Notes: generated by a model not told the origin, from the sequence alone. A DNA stretch of 64,000 bases from Burkholderiales bacterium (GCA_016213205.1 JACRAZ010000042.1:1-64000); one strand, 5' to 3'; positions 54,109 to 63,403 are shown, counted from the stretch's first letter. Translations and numbers: made by a program.

Positions 54109-54747
54109 TCAGTGCTCCGGGGAAGGGGAAGTCAGGGAAGCCGGCGCGCCAGGCGGCCGGAACAGGTGGTCGAGCAGGAGGGCGACGCTGTCGCGCAAGG
54201 GCTGCACCGAGTGCTCGACCTTCATGCGCAGCAGCGCCCCTTCCCAGGCCGCCCAGGCGAGGGCGGCCAGTGCGGTGGCGTCGATGTCGCGGCGGATGTC
54301 GCCACTGGCCTGCGCGCCGGCCACCAGGCCGGCCAGGCGTTGGCGCCAGCCCAGTTGGGCGGCCAGCAGGCCCTGGCGGCAGGCCTCGCTGGACAAGGTG
54401 ATCTCGGCGGCGAAGTTGCCGATCAGGCAGCCGGCGGGGCAGGCGGCGCGCTCGTGGTAGGCCAGCATCTGCGCGAACACGTGGCGGATGGCGGCCATCG
54501 GCTGCGGCGGCGCGCTGGCCATCATGCGCTCCCACGAGCGCTGCATGTTCTGGGCGTAGCGCTCGACGATGGCGGCGGCAAACGCCTCTTTGCTGGCGAA
54601 GTGGTTGTAGAACGAGCCCTTGGGCACCCCGGCCTGGTCGGTGAGCTGCTGGATGCCGGTGGCGTTGTAGCCCTGCCGCAGAAACAGCGCCAGGCCGGCG
54701 GACAGCAGGCGCTCGGGGATCTCGGTCGGGTCGGCGGTGCGCGGCAT
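54109..54747 (-). CDS. TetR/AcrR-family repressor (NemR-like)
   Basis: The 212-residue product has the TetR helix-turn-helix at residues about 15-60 (LFLRQGYNATGIQQLTDQAG, then KGSFYNHFASKEAF). The ligand domain contains two cysteines in ERAACPAGCLIGNF. A Cys-based sensing of electrophiles would fit the downstream OYE gene. A promoter with an overlapping imperfect palindrome lies immediately upstream, so it likely represses its own operon. Confidence 0.9.
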   Translation of the reverse strand: MPRTADPTEIPERLLSAGLALFLRQGYNATGIQQLTDQAGVPKGSFYNHFASKEAFAAAIVERYAQNMQRSWERMMASAPPQPMAAIRHVFAQMLAYHERAACPAGCLIGNFAAEITLSSEACRQGLLAAQLGWRQRLAGLVAGAQASGDIRRDIDATALAALAWAAWEGALLRMKVEHSVQPLRDSVALLLDHLFRPPGAPASLTSPSPEH

Positions 54748-54754
54748 GGGCGGG

Positions 54755-54784
54755 ATAATATGACCAGTCGTCTTAAATCGTCAA
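54755..54784 (-). promoter_or_regulatory. Promoter and candidate operator of the TetR-OYE-SDR operon
   Basis: On the minus strand TTGACG (54784-54779), an 18-nt spacer and TATTAT (54760-54755) form a near-consensus sigma-70 promoter 8 nt from the tetR start codon. Between them lies GACGACTGGTC (54771-54761), an inverted GAC/GTC with 5-nt spacer, placed where a TetR dimer would block polymerase. The short distance suggests a near-leaderless mRNA. Confidence 0.7.
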
Positions 54785-55301
54785 GCCATCACCGCCGGCG
54801 GGCAACGGATGGGCCACCGATGGGCGGCCGACGTGCGGCCAAGACCGCGGACAGAAGACATGATCCGGCGACGGGCCGGAGTGGACCCTATGGCGCGCCA
54901 TACGCAGGCTTTCCTCGCAGACCGCCTCATGCACGTCGCTGTGCCTGCTGATCGATTCGACGGAGACTTGCCCGAGACCGAGGTCATGCGCGGGCGCAGG
55001 CTCAAGCGGAATCTGGATGACTTGCGGTGCCCCTCTTCCTTTGACGAACCAACGCCGAAGCTGATCGATGAGTGCGGTGGCCGTTAGGTGCACCTATGCC
55101 TACCTTGCACTACGATTGCCCTGCGGTGGATAGATGCGGGCAGGTGGCGCGGCACCCAGCCCACAATGGCGCCGCGCACCCCGCGCCCCAGCGCCGGCGT
55201 GGATCGCTTGGCTTCGGGTCCAGCAGCTTGCACCAATAGACAAGTTCGTGGCGATGGATCACCACAGAGTCGAGCATGCGTTCGCTGAGGTTGGAAAGAT
55301 G

Positions 55302-55460
55302 CGTGACTGCATCTACTGCGGTGTTCCCCTGACCGATGAAAACAGGTCCGGCGAGCATGTCGTCAAGAGATCGATCCTGGTCGCGCTTGATCACCTCAAG
55401 ACACCAGCCCATGTATCCCACGCGCGCGCGATCTGCGAACTCGAATCCAGGCGGCGATGA
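55302..55460 (+). pseudogene. Possible HNH-type nuclease remnant (N-terminal piece)
   Basis: The frame starts MRDCIYCGVPLTDENRSGEH and runs 52 residues. The C-x-x-C and the EH motif resemble the start of HNH-type endonucleases, where a second Cys pair should follow, but it stops before that. A GAGG lies 8 nt upstream of the ATG. It is followed by a frame overlapping by 4 nt (ATGA). It may be the broken N-terminus of a longer gene or a small protein in its own right. Confidence 0.4.
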
Positions 55461-55708
55461 AGTTCGCTGTGCAACTGGACAGGTTCATCGGTGCCTGCGC
55501 TGTTGTGTCAGTCGTCGACCCGGTCTTCCGAGTGCCCGAGAAGTGCGTTGTCTTGGCAACGGTCGCCGCGACTGCCCGTCCCATTCCGTCTGTTCACTTC
55601 CAGCGCGACCTGCACGGGATTCGTCACATCGCCGTGAACAACGTGAACGAGCTGATGTTGAACATTGGTATTGATTCTGGGCGGCCGCGTCTGCCGATCG
55701 AGAAGTGA
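55457..55708 (+). CDS. Hypothetical small protein overlapping the HNH-like frame
   Basis: An 83-residue frame beginning MKFAVQLDRFIGACAVVSVV overlaps the previous stop by four bases, a pattern of coupled translation. It contains VFRVPEKCVVLATVAATA and a C-terminal VNNVNELMLNIGIDSG. I do not recognise it. It may be the second half of a frameshifted gene with the HNH-like fragment. Confidence 0.35.
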   Translation: MKFAVQLDRFIGACAVVSVVDPVFRVPEKCVVLATVAATARPIPSVHFQRDLHGIRHIAVNNVNELMLNIGIDSGRPRLPIEK

Positions 55709-56117
55709 CCGTGAAGACCTTGCATGGAGCATCGAAGAACTTGTGAGCCAAGAACCTCGGCCGCAGTGGGTACCGCAGTTCTATGCCCTAGCTGAACTGA
55801 CGCGGCGCAGAGAGTTGGCGGCGTTCTCGATGGCAAACCCACCCGAGACTGACTTCTCGGTTCAGGCGACAAGCGCCAAGGGGCACAGGATGTATGCGAT
55901 ATCGCAACACGATGAGGCTCAAGCTGATAGTGCTCGGATGAGACTCACGGCCCCTTCGAGGGTGTCCGGATAGATGTCATCTTCAACTTCACTTCCGCCA
56001 AACCGATGGCAGTTGCCTGCAAGGGGAGGTGAGGACCGCGCTAAGCCGAACTGAGCGGAGCTGGATGGCGGTTGAGCTAGCAGGATGTTTCGTGCGCCAG
56101 CAGATTTGCCAAGTGCT

Positions 56118-56207
56118 TGGCGGAAGCGGTGAGATTCGAACTCACGGACGGGATGAACCGTCGCCGGTTTTCAAGACCGGTGCCTTAAACCGCTCGGCCA
56201 CGCTTCC
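56118..56207 (-). tRNA. tRNA-Ser (anticodon UGA)
   Basis: Read on the minus strand: acceptor stem GGAAGCG (56207-56201) pairs with CGCTTCC, with discriminator G and encoded CCA (56120-56118). The anticodon loop CTTGAAA gives anticodon TGA within stem CCGGT/ACCGG. A long variable arm (GACGGTTCATCCCGTC) marks it as a class II tRNA, and GTTCGAATC is the T loop. All arms fold. Confidence 0.97.
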
Positions 56208-56306
56208 ACTTCACGAAGGCAGCAATGGTAACGCCAGCACGGTGACGCCCAGGCATCGTCGGGCTGCTGCGCTCAAGGAAGCGCCGGGCCGCCCCAAGCT
56301 TCCTGG

Positions 56307-56339
56307 CCCCCAACGGTGGGGGCGGGCTGGGCGCAGCCC
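56307..56339 (-). terminator. Paired GC-rich hairpins downstream of the larger metalloprotease
   Basis: CCCCCAACGGTGGGGG (56307-56322) and GGGCTGGGCGCAGCCC (56324-56339) are adjacent palindromes 12-45 nt past the protease stop on its strand. They lack a T-run, so termination is possible but not assured. Confidence 0.4.
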
Positions 56340-56351
56340 GGCCCTGGGGCA

Positions 56352-59300
56352 TCAGGCGTAGGTGACGCCGTAGTCCGCCAGCCCCGCCAGGTCGATGTTG
56401 GCGGCGTTCAGCTCGGTGTTGGCGGCGGCCAGGGCCAGGGTCACCTGGGTGTACTGGCCGCTGGTGATCAGGCTTTCGAGGCTGGCGCGTTCGGCGGGCG
56501 TGGGCAGGGTGCCCACGAGGTTGCTGTACAGCAGGTTCACCACCGCGGCGTTGCTGGGGTTCTGGCCCAGCACCGCGGTGAGCGCGGCCTGCATCAGCGC
56601 GGCTTCGGACATGCCGCCGTCGAGCAGCTCGAGGCCGATGCCCACCAGGCTGTCAAGCTCGTTCGAGGGCGCGTCGAAGCGCACGCCGAGCAGGGCGCCC
56701 AGCAGCTTCACCACCGAGCCGGCGTGGCCGTCCATGTCCAGCGCCAGGTACAGGTCCTGGAAGGCCAGGCGTTCCACGCCATAGAGCAGGTCGCGGCCAT
56801 CGGTGCCGTGCACGTGGTCGAGCTCCCAGCCGCCTTGCACCGGGCGGATGGTGTAGTCGCCGATGAAGCCGCCGAACAGGCCGAAGTCGATCGAGGCGCC
56901 GCCCTGCAGGATGTCGTCGCCTCGGCCGCCGGTGAGCTGGTCGCTGCCGTTGCCGCCATCCAGCGTGTCCGGCCCGGTGGTGCCGGCGAGCTTGTCCGCG
57001 CCGCCGGTGCCCGGGATCACCGTGCGCACGAAGGCCGAGACGGTGTAGCTGCCCACGGCAATGTCGAAGTCCGAGGCCGCCACGTAGTACATGCCGGTGG
57101 TCGGCGCGGTGAAGGTGATCTCGGCATCGAGCCCGACGCCGCTGTCGTCGTCGTAGGCCAGCGCCTTGCCGCTGGCGTCCAGCAGCACCATGTACGCGTC
57201 GTCCAACGGCGCGGCCGACTGCTTGTTGCTCTTGAGGTCGATGGTGTACTGCCGGCCGGCGGTCATCGCGATGCCGAACACGTCGATGTCGCTGGGCACG
57301 CCGATCACGCCAGTGGTGGCGGCGCCGCCCACGGTGATGCGGCCGCTGCTGGCGGTGGCGCCGAGGTAGTCGTCGCTGGGCACCACCGAGCTCAAGGTGT
57401 AGCTGCCGGTGCCTTCGGAGTAGTCGTAGGCCGCCAGGTAGTAGGTGCCCGATGCCGATGGCGTGAAGTACAGCTGCGCGTCCAGCGGCAGCGGGCCGCT
57501 GTCGTCGTCATACGTGATCAGGCCCACCTCGGGCAGGGTGCCGTACAGCACCAGGAACGGGTCGAGGTTGTTGCTCTGCGGCGCGATCATGTCGAACCGG
57601 TAGGTCACGCCGGCGGCCAGCGTCACCTTGAACAGGTCGCCATCGTTGGGGCTGTCGATGCGTGCCGCCACGGCCGGGCCATTGGGCAGCACCACGCCGC
57701 TGGTGTTCACGTCGAGCGGGAAGTCGTCGGTGGCCGCCGCCGGGGCGGTGCGGAAGTTCCAGCTCGTGTTGTCGCTGATGCCGGCGAAGGCGTTGCCCGC
57801 GCCGTCGCGGAAGGCGTCGGCGTCGATGCGCACGATGATGGCCGTGTCCGAGGGCAGGTTGGCGCCGGGGTTGATGCGCACGGTATTGCCGTCGATGCTG
57901 ACCAGCGCATCGCCGGCGCGGATGTCGCGCAGCACCTGGCCGGTGCTGTTGAGCAGGCGGATGCTGCCGCTGCCGGCGCGCACGGCTTCGCTGAACACCA
58001 GCGTCAGGTCTGCGGCCACGTTCACCTGCGTGGTGTCGTCGGCCGGGGTGCGTGTCTGCAGCGTGGGCGCCTGCGTGTCCTGGGTGGTGGCGCCAAGCGT
58101 GTAGGCACCGGTGCCGGTGTCGTTGTAGTCGAAGGCGGCCAGGTAGTAGGTGCCGGTGGTGGGCGCGGTGTAGCCGATGCGCGCGTTGCCGGCGCCGGCG
58201 CTGTCGTCGTCCTCGGCCACCAGGTTGAGGTTGGGCGCATACAACGCCAGGTAGGGGTCGGCCAGGCCACCGGCGGTGCGCTGCAGCGTGAAGGTGTAGG
58301 TGGTGCCCTGCACCAGCTGCACCTTGAACAGGTCGGCATCACCGGCCACCTCGAGAGAGCCGCTGGCCGCGGTGCCGTTGACGTTGACCACGCCGGTGGT
58401 GCCGGTGTCGAAGCTGTAGTCGTCGGTGGTGCCGGCGCCGGCGGTGCTGAAGTTCCAGCCGGTGCTGCCGAGCAGGCCCGCGAAGGCGTTGCCGGCGGCA
58501 TCGCGCAGGGCGCCGGCATCCACCGTCACGCTGTAGGCGGTGCTCGGGGCGAGGTCGGCCGAGGGGTTGATGGTGACCGTGCTGCCGCTGATGGTCACGC
58601 GTGCGGTGTCGGTGATGGCCAGCGTCTGCACCACCTGGTTGCCTGCGCGGAGGGTGATGTTGCCGGTGCCGGCCACCACGGCTTCGTCGAACCCGAGCAC
58701 GAGGTTGGCGCCCACGGCCACGCTCGCACTGTCGTCGGCCGGGGTGAGGCTCACCACGCGGGGGGCCTCGGTGTCGGAGCTGGCGGTGCTGAAGTTCCAG
58801 GCCGTGGTGCTGGCGAAGCCGGCGTAGGCATTGTTCGACAGGTCGGTGAATGCGCTGGCGTCGACGGTGACGTAGAAGCTGCGCCCGGCCGGCAGGTTGG
58901 CCGCGGGGTCGATGGTGACCGTGCCGCCGGTGATGCGCACCTGCGAGGTGTCGCCGGCCGCGATGCTGCGCACCAGCGTGCCCTCGGCATTGAAGATGCT
59001 GATGCTGCCGGCGCCGGCCTTCACGGCCTCGTTGAAGCCCAGCACCAGGTTGGCGCTCACGGCGGCGTTGCCGGCGTTGTCGGCCGGGCTCAGGCTCTGC
59101 AGCACGGGTGCCGTGCTGTCGCTGCCGGGCGCGAGCTCGCCGAGCGTGCGCACGCCGTCGGTGAACTGGAAGCGCTCCACCGCGGTGGTGGTGTCGGTGC
59201 CGCCGGTGCTGCCGCGCAACGTGACACGGTTGCCCGCCACCGAGATGGTGTAGCTGCCGAAGCTGCCGTCGAGCAGCGCGGTGTCGGTGCCGTCGCCGCC

Positions 59301-60320
59301 GTCGAGCAGGTCGTCGCCGGTGCCGCCCACGAGGGTGTCGTCGCCGGCGCTGCCGTACAGCTCGTCGTTGCCGCCGCCGCCCTCCAGGCGGTTGGCGACA
59401 TCGTTGCCGGTGATCACATCGGCCCCGGCGCCGCCGCGGGCGTTCTCGATCGTCGTGTTGTAGGCGATCGCGATGTTGTTCGTCATGCTGTTGGCCGACG
59501 AGAAGGCCCCCGCATGCAGGTCGATGCGGCTTGGCGTGCTCCAGCCCGACAGGTCCAGCGTGTCGGTGCCCCCCGCGTCGTACAGCGTGAGGATGGGGTG
59601 CGCGTTCTGCGTGAAGTCGTAGATCGGCGCGGTGGTGCCGCCAATCGTGCTGCTGAAGCCGTACACGGTGTTGTCCAGCCGCGTGCTGGTGGAGGCGCCG
59701 TAGATCGCCTGGATCGCCATGATGTCGTTGAGCATCGGCGTCTGGGGCGAGTAGGTCTGGCCATCGGCGGCCACCCAGTCGGCCTGCATCACCTCGGCAG
59801 AGTAGTTGGGCGCGGCGTAGCGCGGACCGAAGTACGACATGATCGACAGCACCACGCTGTCCTGGTAGGACGACGGCGCCCAGTTGCCGTTGCCGTTGTA
59901 GTCGCCCATGTGGTCGAGGCCGAGCGCATGCCCGATCTCGTGGATGAAGGTCTGGAAGCCGTACTGGCCGATGGCGGTGGCCACCAGGGTGTCCTCGGTC
60001 GCGTTGAACCAGGCGCTGCCGATGGTGGGGTAGTAGGCGTGCGCGAAGCCGATGCCGGTGCTGGTGTAGCCGAACTCGATGTTCGTGCTGCCCGGCGTGC
60101 CGGGGGTGAAGGTCTGGGGCATCAGCTCGTCCCAGGTGGCCAGGGCCAGCGTCATCCAGGCGCGCTGCGAATCGTTGACGGCGCGAAACCCCGCCGCCTC
60201 ACCCTGCGAGAACAGGCCGTTGGCGGTGCTGGGGAAGGCGTAGGTGATCGTGTCGCCCGACCACTTCGAGCCCCCGTTGAGCTGGTTCAGAACCTGGGTC
60301 AGTGTCCAGTTGGCGGCCAT
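56352..60320 (-). CDS. M10-family metalloprotease with RTX repeats (longer paralog)
   Basis: A secreted zinc protease of 1,322 residues, clearly homologous along its length to the protein at 44793-48038. The metzincin motif HEIGHALGLDH holds zinc ligands H127, H131 and H137, followed by Met-turn IMSYFG. RTX repeats come next, then three SbsA/Ig-like domains (starting at DSTAP, DTEAP and DTQAP) and three PPC-like domains, a second RTX patch and a DUF4214-like tail ending NIDLAGLADYGVTY. The ATG at 60320 (MAANWTLTQV) is chosen: GGAG lies 8 nt upstream and it aligns with the paralog's start. No signal peptide; type I secretion is likely. Confidence 0.9.
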   Translation of the reverse strand: MAANWTLTQVLNQLNGGSKWSGDTITYAFPSTANGLFSQGEAAGFRAVNDSQRAWMTLALATWDELMPQTFTPGTPGSTNIEFGYTSTGIGFAHAYYPTIGSAWFNATEDTLVATAIGQYGFQTFIHEIGHALGLDHMGDYNGNGNWAPSSYQDSVVLSIMSYFGPRYAAPNYSAEVMQADWVAADGQTYSPQTPMLNDIMAIQAIYGASTSTRLDNTVYGFSSTIGGTTAPIYDFTQNAHPILTLYDAGGTDTLDLSGWSTPSRIDLHAGAFSSANSMTNNIAIAYNTTIENARGGAGADVITGNDVANRLEGGGGNDELYGSAGDDTLVGGTGDDLLDGGDGTDTALLDGSFGSYTISVAGNRVTLRGSTGGTDTTTAVERFQFTDGVRTLGELAPGSDSTAPVLQSLSPADNAGNAAVSANLVLGFNEAVKAGAGSISIFNAEGTLVRSIAAGDTSQVRITGGTVTIDPAANLPAGRSFYVTVDASAFTDLSNNAYAGFASTTAWNFSTASSDTEAPRVVSLTPADDSASVAVGANLVLGFDEAVVAGTGNITLRAGNQVVQTLAITDTARVTISGSTVTINPSADLAPSTAYSVTVDAGALRDAAGNAFAGLLGSTGWNFSTAGAGTTDDYSFDTGTTGVVNVNGTAASGSLEVAGDADLFKVQLVQGTTYTFTLQRTAGGLADPYLALYAPNLNLVAEDDDSAGAGNARIGYTAPTTGTYYLAAFDYNDTGTGAYTLGATTQDTQAPTLQTRTPADDTTQVNVAADLTLVFSEAVRAGSGSIRLLNSTGQVLRDIRAGDALVSIDGNTVRINPGANLPSDTAIIVRIDADAFRDGAGNAFAGISDNTSWNFRTAPAAATDDFPLDVNTSGVVLPNGPAVAARIDSPNDGDLFKVTLAAGVTYRFDMIAPQSNNLDPFLVLYGTLPEVGLITYDDDSGPLPLDAQLYFTPSASGTYYLAAYDYSEGTGSYTLSSVVPSDDYLGATASSGRITVGGAATTGVIGVPSDIDVFGIAMTAGRQYTIDLKSNKQSAAPLDDAYMVLLDASGKALAYDDDSGVGLDAEITFTAPTTGMYYVAASDFDIAVGSYTVSAFVRTVIPGTGGADKLAGTTGPDTLDGGNGSDQLTGGRGDDILQGGASIDFGLFGGFIGDYTIRPVQGGWELDHVHGTDGRDLLYGVERLAFQDLYLALDMDGHAGSVVKLLGALLGVRFDAPSNELDSLVGIGLELLDGGMSEAALMQAALTAVLGQNPSNAAVVNLLYSNLVGTLPTPAERASLESLITSGQYTQVTLALAAANTELNAANIDLAGLADYGVTYA

Positions 60321-60402
60321 GTCGAAGTGCTCCGTGCTTGCGTTTTCTGCACCGGCATTCAATCACTTCGCACGGGGCCTGCGTAGCCCCAAAAGGAGCC
60401 AG

Positions 60403-61251
60403 TCAGGCCCCGGCGGCGGGTGATGTCCCCCGGCCGATGGAGCCAGCGGCCGTGCAGCGCACCTGCACCAGCTCGCGCCGGCCGCCATCCACCCGCACCG
60501 CGCTGAGCTGGCCGCCCCACACGCAGCCGGTGTCCAGCGCCAGCAGCGCGGGCTCGTTGCGCAGGCCCAACGTGGACCAGTGGCCGAACGCGATGGGCGT
60601 GCCGGCGCTGCGCCGGCCCGGCACCTCGAACCAGGGCCGGAAGCCGGGCGGGGCGGCGCCGGCGCCGTCCTTGGTGCCGAACTCCAGCGTGCCATCGTCG
60701 GCACAGAAGCGGATGCGGGTGAGCACATTGATCACGAAGCGCCAGCGGTCCGGGCCTTGCAGGGTGTCGGCCCAGCGCGCGGGCTCGTTGCCATACATCA
60801 CGCGCAGGAAGCCGGCCAGGTCGGGGCCCCGCAGCAGGGCCTGCACCTCGGCAGCCAGCGCGAGGGTTTGCGCCGCGTCCCACTGCGGCACCACGCCGGC
60901 ATGCACCAGCAGCCAGCCATGGGCGGTGTCGGCCAGCTTGCAGCCGCGCAGCCAGTCGAGCCAGGCCTCGCGCCGGGGGCTGGCGAGAATCTCGTCCAGC
61001 GTGTCGCTGCGGTGCGCCGGGCGCACGCCCTCGGCCACCGCCAGCAGGTGCAGGTCGTGGTTGCCCAGCAGGCAGGTGGCCGAAGCGCCCAGCGCGTGCA
61101 GGCGCTCCAGCGTGCGCAGCGAGGCCGGGCCACGGTTGACCAGGTCGCCCAGCACATGCAGGCTGTCGCGCGAGGGCGAGAAGCCGATCTCGGCGAGCAG
61201 GCGGTCGAAGTCGTCGCAGCAGCCTTGCAGGTCACCGACTAAGTAGTGCAT
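60403..61251 (-). CDS. apaH: Symmetrical bis(5'-nucleosyl)-tetraphosphatase ApaH
   Basis: ApaH hydrolyses Ap4A to two ADP and can remove Np4 caps from RNA. The 282-residue product has the metallophosphatase motifs GDLQGCCDDFDRLL (residues about 6-19), GDLVNRGP, GNHD near 64 and VHAGVVPQW, plus FGHWSTLGL near the end. The length is typical. It is divergent from the CBS-domain protein gene. Confidence 0.95.
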   Translation of the reverse strand: MHYLVGDLQGCCDDFDRLLAEIGFSPSRDSLHVLGDLVNRGPASLRTLERLHALGASATCLLGNHDLHLLAVAEGVRPAHRSDTLDEILASPRREAWLDWLRGCKLADTAHGWLLVHAGVVPQWDAAQTLALAAEVQALLRGPDLAGFLRVMYGNEPARWADTLQGPDRWRFVINVLTRIRFCADDGTLEFGTKDGAGAAPPGFRPWFEVPGRRSAGTPIAFGHWSTLGLRNEPALLALDTGCVWGGQLSAVRVDGGRRELVQVRCTAAGSIGRGTSPAAGA

Positions 61252-61316
61252 CCAGCGATTCTGCTACGCTCGCCGCCTTGCTTTTCCGAGGGGGCGCCCA
61301 TCGCGCGCGCCACCGC

Positions 61317-62627
61317 ATGGACGTTGCGCTGCTGCTCTTTCTGATCCTGCTGAACGCGCTCTTCGCGATGTCGGAGATGGCGCTCACCGCCGCCCGCAAG
61401 GCCCGCCTGACCGTGATGGTGGAGGCCGGCGAGCACGGCGCCGCCGTGGCGATGGACCTGCACGAGCACCCGACCAAGTTCCTCTCCACGGTGCAGATCG
61501 GCATCACCTCGATCGGCGTGCTCAACGGCATCGTCGGCGAGGCGGCCTTCTCGGCGCCGGTGGCGGCCTGGCTGCAATCCAGCTTCACACTGCCGCCGCG
61601 AGCGGCGCAGATCAGCGCCACCGCGCTGGTGGTGGTGATCATCACCTTCCTCACCATCATCTTCGGCGAGCTGGTGCCCAAGCGCGTGGGCCAGATGTAC
61701 CCCGAGACCGTGGCGCGCCTGGTGGCCCCGCCGATGGAGCTGCTGTCCACCGCGACGCGGCCCTTCGTGTGGCTGCTGTCGGCCTGCACCGAGGCCACGC
61801 TGCGCCTGCTGGGCATGCGCCACGCGCCCTCGCGCAGCGTGACGGAAGAAGAAATCGCCGCCAGCCTGGAGGAGGGCCTGGACGCCGGCGTCATCGAGGC
61901 GCAGGAACACCAGATGGTGCGCAACGTGTTCCGGCTCGATGAGCGGCAGGTCGGCTCGATGATGATCCCGCGGGCCGAGATCACCTGGCTCGACCTGAAT
62001 GCGCCCCTGGACGATCTGCTCTCGCAGATGGCCGAGCACGGCCGCTCGCGCTACCCGGTGTGCCGTGCCGGCCTGGACGATGTGGTGGGCGTGGTCGAGG
62101 CGCAGACGCTGCTGCAGCCGCTGGCACGCGGCCAGCGGCCCGACATCTCGCAGCTGATGCAGCCGCCGGTGTTCGTGCCCGAAACCCTCTCCGGCATGGA
62201 GCTGCTCGACCACTTCCGCGCCACCAGCGCCGAGCTGGTGTTCGTGGTGGACGAGTACGGCGCGGTGCAGGGCGTGATCACCGTGCGGGATGTGCTGGAG
62301 GCCATCACGGGCGAGTTCAGCACCCCCAGCGCCGACGATGCCTGGGCCGTGCGCCGGGCGGACGGCAGCTGGCTGATGGACGGCCTGATCCCGGTGCCCG
62401 AGCTGAAGGACAGGCTCGAGCTCAAGCAGCTGCCCGAGGAGGACCGCGGCCGCTACAACACGCTGGCCGGCATGGTGATGCTGCTGCTGGGCCGGCTGCC
62501 GCACACCGCCGATGTGGTGGAATGGGAGGCTTGGCGTTTCGAAGTCGTCGATCTCGACGGCAAGCGCGTCGACAAGGTGCTGGTGTCCCGCCTCGACACC
62601 ACCGAATCAGAAAGACCGAATCCATGA
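61317..62627 (+). CDS. CNNM/CorC-type membrane protein with CBS pair (hemolysin-like family)
   Basis: A 436-residue inner-membrane protein of the HlyC/CorC family, which is linked to Mg2+/Co2+ transport. The N-terminal DUF21/CNNM domain has three to four membrane segments (about residues 3-150, with MSEMALTAARKARL and IIFGELVPKRVGQMYPE). A CBS pair lies near 215-335 (MMIPRAEI and FVVDEYGAVQGVITVRDVL) and a C-terminal CorC_HlyC domain follows. The ATG at 61317 begins right at the first membrane helix. Its stop overlaps the sapC start by 4 nt (ATGA). Confidence 0.9.
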   Translation: MDVALLLFLILLNALFAMSEMALTAARKARLTVMVEAGEHGAAVAMDLHEHPTKFLSTVQIGITSIGVLNGIVGEAAFSAPVAAWLQSSFTLPPRAAQISATALVVVIITFLTIIFGELVPKRVGQMYPETVARLVAPPMELLSTATRPFVWLLSACTEATLRLLGMRHAPSRSVTEEEIAASLEEGLDAGVIEAQEHQMVRNVFRLDERQVGSMMIPRAEITWLDLNAPLDDLLSQMAEHGRSRYPVCRAGLDDVVGVVEAQTLLQPLARGQRPDISQLMQPPVFVPETLSGMELLDHFRATSAELVFVVDEYGAVQGVITVRDVLEAITGEFSTPSADDAWAVRRADGSWLMDGLIPVPELKDRLELKQLPEEDRGRYNTLAGMVMLLLGRLPHTADVVEWEAWRFEVVDLDGKRVDKVLVSRLDTTESERPNP

Positions 62628-63403
62628 TCAACGAAAACCTGCACAAGAAGCCCGTGGCGCTGGATCGCGTGAAGCACCGCGACCTGAAGATCGACCGCAA
62701 CGCACGCGACATGACCCGCAACAAGGCGCTGAACGCGTTCTTCGTGGCCGCGGGCGAGTTTGCCGAGGCCTGCAAGGACTTCCCGGTGGTGTGGGTGCCC
62801 GCCGGCCAGGACGCCCAGGGCAAGCACCAGGTGGCGCCGATCGCGGTGTTCGGCCTGCAGGCGGGCCAGAACCTGTGCATCGACGCGGCCGACCGCTGGC
62901 GCGTGCGCTACGTGCCGGCCATGCTGCGCACCTTCCCGTTCGCCATGGCCCGCACCTCCGACACCGAGATGCTGGTGTGCGTGGACGAAGACTGGGTGGG
63001 CCTGTCCACCGAGCGCGGCGAGCCGCTGTTCACGCCCGACGGCCAGCCCACCGAGCTGACGCTGGCGGTGAAATCGCAGCTCGAGCAGCTTGAAATGGAC
63101 ATCGAGCGCACCCGCCAGTACGGCGCCAAGCTGGTAGAGCTGGGCCTGCTGCGCGACATGCAGTTCGACGCCACGCTGCCCGATGGCAACAAGGTGCAGG
63201 TGACCGGCTTCCTGACCATCGACGACGAGAAGCTGGGCGCGCTGTCGGACGCGCAGCTGATGGAGCTGGCCCGCAGCGGCCTGCTGGGCCTGATCCACGC
63301 GCACCAGATCTCGCTGTCCAACATGAACCGGCTCGCCGAATGGCATGCCGAGCGCGTGGCGGCTGCCGCGCCGGCCAGCGCCCAGCCCGCGGCCAACACC
63401 TGA
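62624..63403 (+). CDS. SapC-family protein
   Basis: A 259-residue soluble protein of the SapC family, named after a Campylobacter S-layer-associated protein whose function is unclear. Features include RDLKIDRNARDMTRNKALNA, VPAMLRTFPFAMA and LCIDAADRWRV. No signal peptide is seen. Its start overlaps the CorC-like stop, so the two are translationally coupled. The function is unknown, and the coupling to a CBS/CorC protein is not informative by itself. Confidence 0.8.
   Translation: MINENLHKKPVALDRVKHRDLKIDRNARDMTRNKALNAFFVAAGEFAEACKDFPVVWVPAGQDAQGKHQVAPIAVFGLQAGQNLCIDAADRWRVRYVPAMLRTFPFAMARTSDTEMLVCVDEDWVGLSTERGEPLFTPDGQPTELTLAVKSQLEQLEMDIERTRQYGAKLVELGLLRDMQFDATLPDGNKVQVTGFLTIDDEKLGALSDAQLMELARSGLLGLIHAHQISLSNMNRLAEWHAERVAAAAPASAQPAANT

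Larger units (their letters stand above)
54785..56117. other. Gene-poor stretch of atypical composition next to tRNA-Ser
   Basis: This 1.3-kb stretch is visibly less GC-rich than the flanks, above all from about 55200 to 56100. No long protein is convincing on either strand. It holds short frames, including one with an HNH-like Cys pair (55302-55460) coupled to another (55457-55708). Together with the tRNA-Ser at its right edge it looks like the remnant of an integrated element. I found no integrase and no second copy of the tRNA 3' end. Confidence 0.6.

Noticed and set aside
54773..55093. 106-codon minus-strand frame and 92-codon plus-strand frame upstream of tetR
   Set aside because: Neither shows a recognisable domain or a convincing ribosome-binding site, and the two oppose each other. 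Treated as part of the gene-poor stretch.
54785..56117. Integrated element with attL/attR at tRNA-Ser
   Set aside because: I found no integrase and no duplicated tRNA 3' end in the window, so only an element remnant can be proposed.
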